A stretch of 51,694 nt of DNA from assembly GCA_900074885.1 (NCBI GenBank), contig FJUW01000103.1, positions 1-51,694 on the forward strand. Direction: 5' to 3'. Numbering within the stretch: the stretch's first letter is position 1; each line of letters starts with the position of its first letter. Source of the DNA: Rhynchosporium graminicola (taxonomy: Eukaryota > Ascomycota > Leotiomycetes > Helotiales > Ploettnerulaceae). Both the position numbers and the translations under genes were made by a program. Below, piece by piece: positions 47,365 through 51,694 of this stretch. The notes under the pieces are model-generated. The model had not been told where the DNA came from, ran no database searches, and saw only the letters and a program-made list of their open reading frames with translations.

Positions 47365-48602
47365 AGGCATGTATCGTAATTTACCTCTGTAGAACTCCGG
47401 TCGCCCTCACCAGCCTCTCGTATATCACTTAAACGCTGTACTTTCGTATATTGGTTAAGTATTGTCATAGCACTAGCAGAGAGTTAGGTGGATTTACTAT
47501 ACATGGCAGTATCCAGGTTTATGGCTAGGCAGAAGTTACTCAACTACTAAAGAGGAAGCCAGTGTACTCCAAAGATATTACGATCTACAGTGAAGTTTTC
47601 TAATCCCCTGCTAGCTCTATGACAATAATCAACCGGGGACGGAAGGTCGGAAGGTACCAACGTATATACTAGGATTATACACTCGGCGGCGATTATACAA
47701 TCGAGGCCCAGGCGCCACGTAGGCAACAAATCATGAAAGTCTGTAATTCCTTGCAGTTTCCAAAGTTGCTTAATTAATTGCTTTCGGAATAGGACCCATG
47801 AAAATGACAATCCTAGCGTTTTTCAACGTTTAAATCTCGTATCGCAACGTGGTAGACTAGTCAATCTGATCTAACAACAGGTCAATAGTTAGTTCTGTTT
47901 CCAGAAAGGGGTAAGCTGTCCGGCCCTCAAATCTCAGTAAGTTGAGCCACATATATTGGTTAAATAAGGCATATTAGACTCGACTTCTTCTAGTTAGAGC
48001 TTCAATACGGTTTCATTACGTAAATCCTGATGTGGAAATTCATCTCAGATACTATTCGAGCATCGACACGGTATACGTACAGAAATACTACGAGAATTGA
48101 AAGTGTAGTTGAACGGTCAGATACAGATCAGCTTAGGTTTCGAACCTCAATCAAAATGCTGTATGCGCCGATGTCACTTGATTCTCGCGTTAGAGTTATG
48201 GAATTTACGTAGTAGGTACAGCGGTTATCTTTCAACCCCAGTTTTGCCAGGGACAATCAGCTTTCCCTGTTGCAGTAGTGACTGCTCCGTGCTGTAGCTT
48301 GTGTGCACCAAAATCCTCTTTCAATTATAACCTGATCAAGAGAAGTATCGAGTAGCCGGGAATCCCTACATAATCAGGGGGTAAAAGATTACCGATGTTC
48401 CTCCGTATGACCGAGACAAGGACCGAAGTTGAATGAACTAAGATCCTTTGCAAGGTTCTACTGTACTAGTATATTGTTTCCGAACTTCAAAACCTTCTTC
48501 TTTACAGTTTAATTAATCCAGTCACTAGTTCAGAGACTGCCTACTGTCTCTTGACTACAGTATTTTTTGTACTAACACAGCTCCATCCGTTCATACTTGG
48601 TA
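47365..48602. other. Intergenic, no recognised gene
   Basis: Only short frames on both strands, without domain resemblance or signal peptides. No RNA gene was found. Confidence 0.5.
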
Positions 48603-48747
48603 GTAAGGGTAAATAAACCTCTACCCTCTTGCGGGGCTCTAGTAGGTTCTCCCCTATAATTAGACTGAAATTAGTTAAATGATTAGATGCTAGTCCATGC
48701 TGAGTCTCGTGCTGATGAAGGCAAGGTAAGGGTTTATTTATCCTTAC
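48603..48747. repeat. MITE-like inverted-repeat unit, 145 bp
   Basis: Arms of 23 bp (48603-48625 and 48725-48747) match at about 20 positions. The sequence GTAAGGGTAAATAAACC recurs inverted as GGTTTATTTATCCTTAC. It lies about 100 bp upstream of the small secreted protein gene, so it may contribute to that promoter. Confidence 0.5.
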
Positions 48748-48844
48748 CGCGAGTAGAATGCGAGTAGCATAAGTATCGACGTGAATCCCACCACAACCAC
48801 GCCGCATTAATCACTCATTTATAGCAATTTCAGTCATTCACACC

Positions 48845-49174
48845 ATGAAGTATCTCTCAATCCTCACCGCCTGCGTCGCCGTCACCCATGCCTACTATGT
48901 TGTCGTCTGTGTTCCCCGTGACGGTGCTGAGATTGGAGATGTAGAATGGGCAATTCAAAATAGGCGTCATGATTTAGCCCTTGGTGGAAAAGGATTCTGG
49001 AGAGGGCATTCAACGTCTTGTCACAGGAACGCAAACGCGGTCGTGGACGTCGTGGCCCTCTGTCGGAGCGATCCATACATTGGCGCACACCCGACGGTTC
49101 TTAAGTATGGGGCATCAGTTCTATGCCAGGCTTCGGGAGCCCCTGATTGGCCTACGTGTACAGTTAATTGTTGA
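48845..49174 (+). CDS. Small secreted cysteine-rich protein
   Basis: A 109-residue protein with a clear signal peptide (MKYLSILTACVAVTHA, cleavage predicted after Ala16). The mature part of about 93 residues has six cysteines (22, 59, 73, 94, 105, 109), an even number compatible with three disulfides, and ends at the last cysteine. The start ATG has A at -3. No intron is needed. No known family is recognised; size, cysteine content and location near transposon remnants fit the loose class of fungal candidate effectors. It is unrelated by eye to the secreted protein at 45.2-45.9 kb. A MITE-like unit ends about 100 bp upstream. Confidence 0.7.
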   Translation: MKYLSILTACVAVTHAYYVVVCVPRDGAEIGDVEWAIQNRRHDLALGGKGFWRGHSTSCHRNANAVVDVVALCRSDPYIGAHPTVLKYGASVLCQASGAPDWPTCTVNC

Positions 49175-49542
49175 TAAGTAAGCACCCTCTACCCTAACAA
49201 CAGATCTGTACTCAAGCTCACATATAGAGGGTTTGGGACACTCGCCGCTGTAGGCATTCCTGATTGTCAACGCTGGGTTCTAGCTTCAACCGACAAGCGG
49301 ATGGGGAAGATTATTGCGAATGTACGGGAAGGATTCCGCGAACGTACGAGAAGGATTATTTGGTTCTCCCGAGGATAAACGGTGAATGTACTATTACCTT
49401 GTTGTGAGTTATGTTTGGTGGCATTTACTTTCCAGGAGGCGGTGGTGTCGTGACGGCAGTTCAAACTAGAAAAAAAGTTCAACATAGAGCTTACATATGT
49501 CTCTTGCGCGGTTCTCGGTTGCTCTAGCTGCTACATCGACAC
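49175..49542. other. Intergenic, 3' of small secreted protein
   Basis: No gene recognised. Two short related segments (CGTACGGGAAGGATT-like and CGTACGAGAAGGATT, around 49322-49357) form an imperfect direct repeat. Confidence 0.5.
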
Positions 49543-49705
49543 TGTCACGGCCCAGTAGCGGCGCTATACATATAAGGGGTTCTTCCACCCTACTCGATCG
49601 TTTCTTTATCTTTCTTTTCCCGTTGTACAGCCCAGTAAGCTCGCCCTTGGCTCCTTACTTTTTTCATCATTGCGTTTATACCGGGTTGAGTTTGTGTATT
49701 GACTA
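49543..49705 (+). repeat. Possible solo LTR fragment
   Basis: Begins TGTCACGGCCC, contains CATATAAGGGG and CT-rich runs, and ends TTTATACCGGGTTGAGTTTG then GTATTGACTA. The last part resembles the end of the family D LTR (TATACCGCCTCGAGTCTTGT). No target duplication was found, so boundaries are tentative. Confidence 0.35.
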
Positions 49706-50081
49706 AGGTATCGAGTCGATAACCTAACTGGAAACAAAAGGAGGGCAGGACACAACGCGAAATCTGTCTTTTGTCAAATGAACGTAGATTGTAGTACGCT
49801 CATGCGTAATATCCTGGTAGTAACCAGCCCCTGAGTTCATATACGGAGTTCCAGTGGCTCTCCTTTCTAGACTCATCACACTGCTTAGCACCTTTGAAAT
49901 CGCCATGTTTTTAGTGCCTTAGTTGTCCGTACTAAGCCTTAAATGCGCTAAGGTTACAATCTTTTGCCTTCTTCCTCCAGGGGATGCGAGGATGTCTCTT
50001 GCCCCTCGCTTACACAGACACCTCAAGAAGCAAACCATTCCCCGCTCTTTTTCAAAGATCACCAATAAATTACATCAGACA
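49706..50081. other. Intergenic before F-box-like remnant
   Basis: A minus-strand frame of 60 codons (49906-49724) is the only notable ORF and is not recognised. The last 100 bases could be the promoter of the remnant that follows. Confidence 0.4.
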
Positions 50082-50487
50082 TGAGTAATCACCCAAATCA
50101 ATACGAACCATCGGCTAATATACCGCTGATGACCAAAAGACGCATTTCAATCTTCAAGGCCTTGGATAAAGGCTCCAGATTGAATTGGATACATTCCACA
50201 GCAATACGACTGCACTACCTATAGAAATAACTACGCAAATCCTGGGTCATGTTGTCACGGACGCTCGACTATCACTCCTCGGGAGCGGAGTTAGGACCCA
50301 TGCCGCACACAATCCAGTAGTATCAGTATCGAGTGTATATCGTTCGATTCACTTCAACTTATCCTTCTCAACTTCCACGAAAGGCAGAGAAACTACGCCA
50401 GTAAGACTCCGTATCGGCGAAGCCCTCGAGTTCAGCGACTTGAAAACCCTGTTAACCTTCTTCGAACACGGTCCGGGTTTACCATAA
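50082..50487 (+). pseudogene. F-box-like protein remnant
   Basis: An ATG at 50082 opens a frame (MSNHPNQYEPSANIPL) that stops after about 48 codons. An overlapping frame from 50185, lacking an ATG, reads LPIEITTQILGHVV, which resembles the start of fungal F-box-type proteins, and continues to LTFFEHGPGLP before a stop at about 50485. A one-base shift near 50180 would join them. Family members are usually several hundred residues long, so this is the truncated N-terminus of a gene lost at the border of the repeat-rich end. Confidence 0.4.
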
Positions 50488-50916
50488 GCGGCGACGACGG
50501 TAGCTCAAGGGCGGAAATTCAATCCATATAGCAGTCCTGAAATTTCTTAGGGTTTAAGGGTTAGGTGATATTGAATCTAACTACGCTATCTTGCTACAGG
50601 TGTTATTCTAACTATAAGGAAATTTTTAGCTACAAGTACAGATGATACGCGCTATAAATACAGGTAAGAAGAGTACTAAATGAAAGAGAGATACAGGAGC
50701 CTAAGGTAAGTGATATGTACTACGAGTAGTAGATAGATAATCGAAGCCTTCGATAGGCTAAGAGTTATAGTTCGAGGTACATAGAGGCTATCAGGGTAGA
50801 TGAGATATTTTTTATAGAGGGGGGGGTGCTCTGTAGCGAGAGAGAGGGTTCCCTGTAGCGAGGGGGTGAATTCGCTCTAGGGTAAGCGAGGAGTGATTTT
50901 TCGAGGTAATTCAGAG
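50488..50916. other. AT-rich tail, possibly LINE 3' untranslated region
   Basis: Composition drifts back to RIP type after about 50530. No gene. A GTAGCGAG motif repeats at 50833-50870. If the adjacent LINE fragment is correctly read on the minus strand, this stretch lies on its 3' side; no clear A-tail was found. Confidence 0.4.
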
Positions 50917-51444
50917 TTACTTATATACTATAATTGATATTACAGCGATACCTCGCGCCTGAGTCAAAGAGGTAGCAATAAAGCTATCGAGCCACCTCGC
51001 TCTACTAGGGCCTAATAGGCCCTGAAGAGCCCTATAAGTCTTCGCTGTATCCTTTTCCATTAGACCACCGGCGGAAATAATTAGAGGGTGAAATATAGGG
51101 CCTAGCTCCTTATATTTCAGTTGTTTCGCGTTTACAGCCTCTATAAGCGTAGCGTAGGCTTCCTCGCGTGCTGAATCCTTATTGATCGCTACTATCTGAA
51201 CGTTATAATAGTGCCTGGAGGTGCCTATAAGTACTGAAAAATCAGGGCGTTTACTATTTTCAGGCTATCAGCTACTTATAGTCGCTAGTATTAGCTCTGA
51301 TTCAACTTTTAGGTCTTCCCGGCTAGAAAGAGTAGTTATAAATGCACGGGTGACCTGGTCGTGGCGTATAATCCAGCGTCTTTAGGCTCCTCTACAGGTG
51401 TCTTCATAGCCTATTTCAGGGTAGGCGCTACAGGCAGTACAGGG
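50917..51444 (-). pseudogene. Non-LTR retroelement C-terminus with zinc knuckle and RPD motif
   Basis: One minus-strand frame runs 176 codons to a stop at 50917-50919. It contains a decayed knuckle C-x2-C-x7-Y-x3-C (PCTACSAY start, 51441-51388, His changed to Tyr), an RHDQV segment, then KRPDFSV with RPD at 51249-51241 and, exactly 12 residues later, Asn (AAC, 51204-51202) where restriction-enzyme-like LINE endonucleases have Asp. After that come QIVAINKDSAREE, a helical stretch and HPLIISAGG. Order and spacing fit the C-terminus of RLE-type LINEs (R2/CRE-like, including fungal telomere-associated elements). Stops at Trp/Arg codons are RIP-type. Reverse transcriptase is not present within the window. 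Confidence 0.6.
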
Positions 51445-51549
51445 AGCGAAGCCTGACTCTAAGCTTAACCCTAAGCTCGACCCGAAGCCTGACCCGAAGC
51501 CTGACCTTAAGCCTGACCCGAAGCCTGACCCGAAGCCTAACTCGAAGCT

Positions 51550-51552
<3 letters not shown>
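51445..51552. repeat. 12-bp array with TTCGGG-type hexamers (9 units)
   Basis: Nine consecutive 12-bp units of consensus CCCGAAGCCTGA (51445-51552). On the minus strand each unit contains TTCGGG or TTAGGG followed by TCAGGC or variants. The array stays in frame with the LINE-like ORF and would encode Ser-Gly-Phe-Gly repeats. Confidence 0.9.
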
Positions 51553-51593
<41 letters not shown>

Positions 51594-51594
51594 T
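51551..51594. repeat. (CTTT)11 microsatellite
   Basis: Eleven perfect CTTT units between the two 12-bp arrays. The length is likely to be variable and prone to sequencing slippage. Confidence 0.95.
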
Positions 51595-51600
51595 AAGTAA

Positions 51601-51660
51601 TACTTAGGGTAATACTTAGGGTGATACTTAGGGTAATAGTTAGGGTCAGACTTAGGGTCG
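51601..51660. repeat. 12-bp array with TTAGGG hexamers (5 units)
   Basis: Five 12-bp units of consensus TACTTAGGGTAA. Each contains the telomere hexamer TTAGGG in the orientation expected at a right-hand chromosome end, but spaced by six other bases, so it is not a true telomere. The final 34 bases (51661-51694) are unique; on the minus strand they read DTCKFC, similar to the DTCRGA of the knuckle region at about 51.39 kb. Confidence 0.9.
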
Positions 51661-51694
51661 AGTATCCGCTGCGCTAGCAAAACTTGCAGGTATC

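Noticed and set aside
51601..51660. True telomere at the window end
   Set aside because: TTAGGG occurs only once per 12-bp unit, for five units, and is followed by 34 bases of unique sequence.

Overview
The window looks like a filamentous ascomycete (Pezizomycotina-type) genome. It alternates gene-bearing DNA of balanced composition with long AT-rich blocks made of transposons destroyed by repeat-induced point mutation (RIP). Evidence seen directly: from about 9.5 to 42.3 kb almost no frame stays open beyond 60 codons; TpA is abundant and CpA/TpG scarce while CpG survives; and catalytic or zinc-binding residues of retroelement domains are changed in the way C-to-T/G-to-A mutation predicts (Asp to Asn, Cys and His to Tyr, Trp/Gln to stop). 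The species cannot be named from the sequence alone.

Layout. 1-1801: end of a Ty3/gypsy element (family A, minus strand) cut by the window edge. 1802-2745: decayed transposase-like tail. 2746-9480: ordinary DNA with one clear gene, the tRNA (guanine26-N2)-dimethyltransferase TRM1 (5314-7446), plus gene debris. 9.5-33.5 kb: a nested stack. A Tc1/mariner copy was split by a chromodomain-bearing gypsy element (family B, 9778-32983, TSD CTTCG). B was itself split by gypsy family A (10977-20417, TSD GGTTA) and by gypsy family C (24430-31271, TSD CTAGT). A second family A element (11469-17539) sits inside the first. 33.5-42.3 kb: a tail-to-tail second Tc1 copy, then gypsy family D (34033-41809). 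42.3-50.5 kb: ordinary DNA with a broken pogo-like transposase, a 157-bp Tc1-related MITE, two other MITE-like inverted-repeat units, two predicted small secreted proteins (45243-45863 minus; 48845-49174 plus), a possible solo LTR and an F-box-like gene remnant. 50.5-51.7 kb: the C-terminal end of a non-LTR retroelement with a zinc knuckle and an RPD endonuclease-like motif, next to two 12-bp arrays containing telomere-like TTCGGG/TTAGGG hexamers and a CTTT microsatellite.

Intact or nearly intact genes are few: one housekeeping RNA-modification gene and two candidate secreted proteins near AT-rich blocks, a setting typical of effector-like genes in compartmentalised fungal genomes. The most unusual observations are: (1) long decayed reading frames on the strand opposite to gag-pol between the chromodomain and the 3' LTR in families C and D; (2) the probable RLE-type LINE beside telomere-like repeats; (3) a 671-bp near-perfect duplication on either side of the only N in the window, which looks like an assembly artefact; and (4) the fully resolvable nesting order with restored reading frame across an insertion junction.
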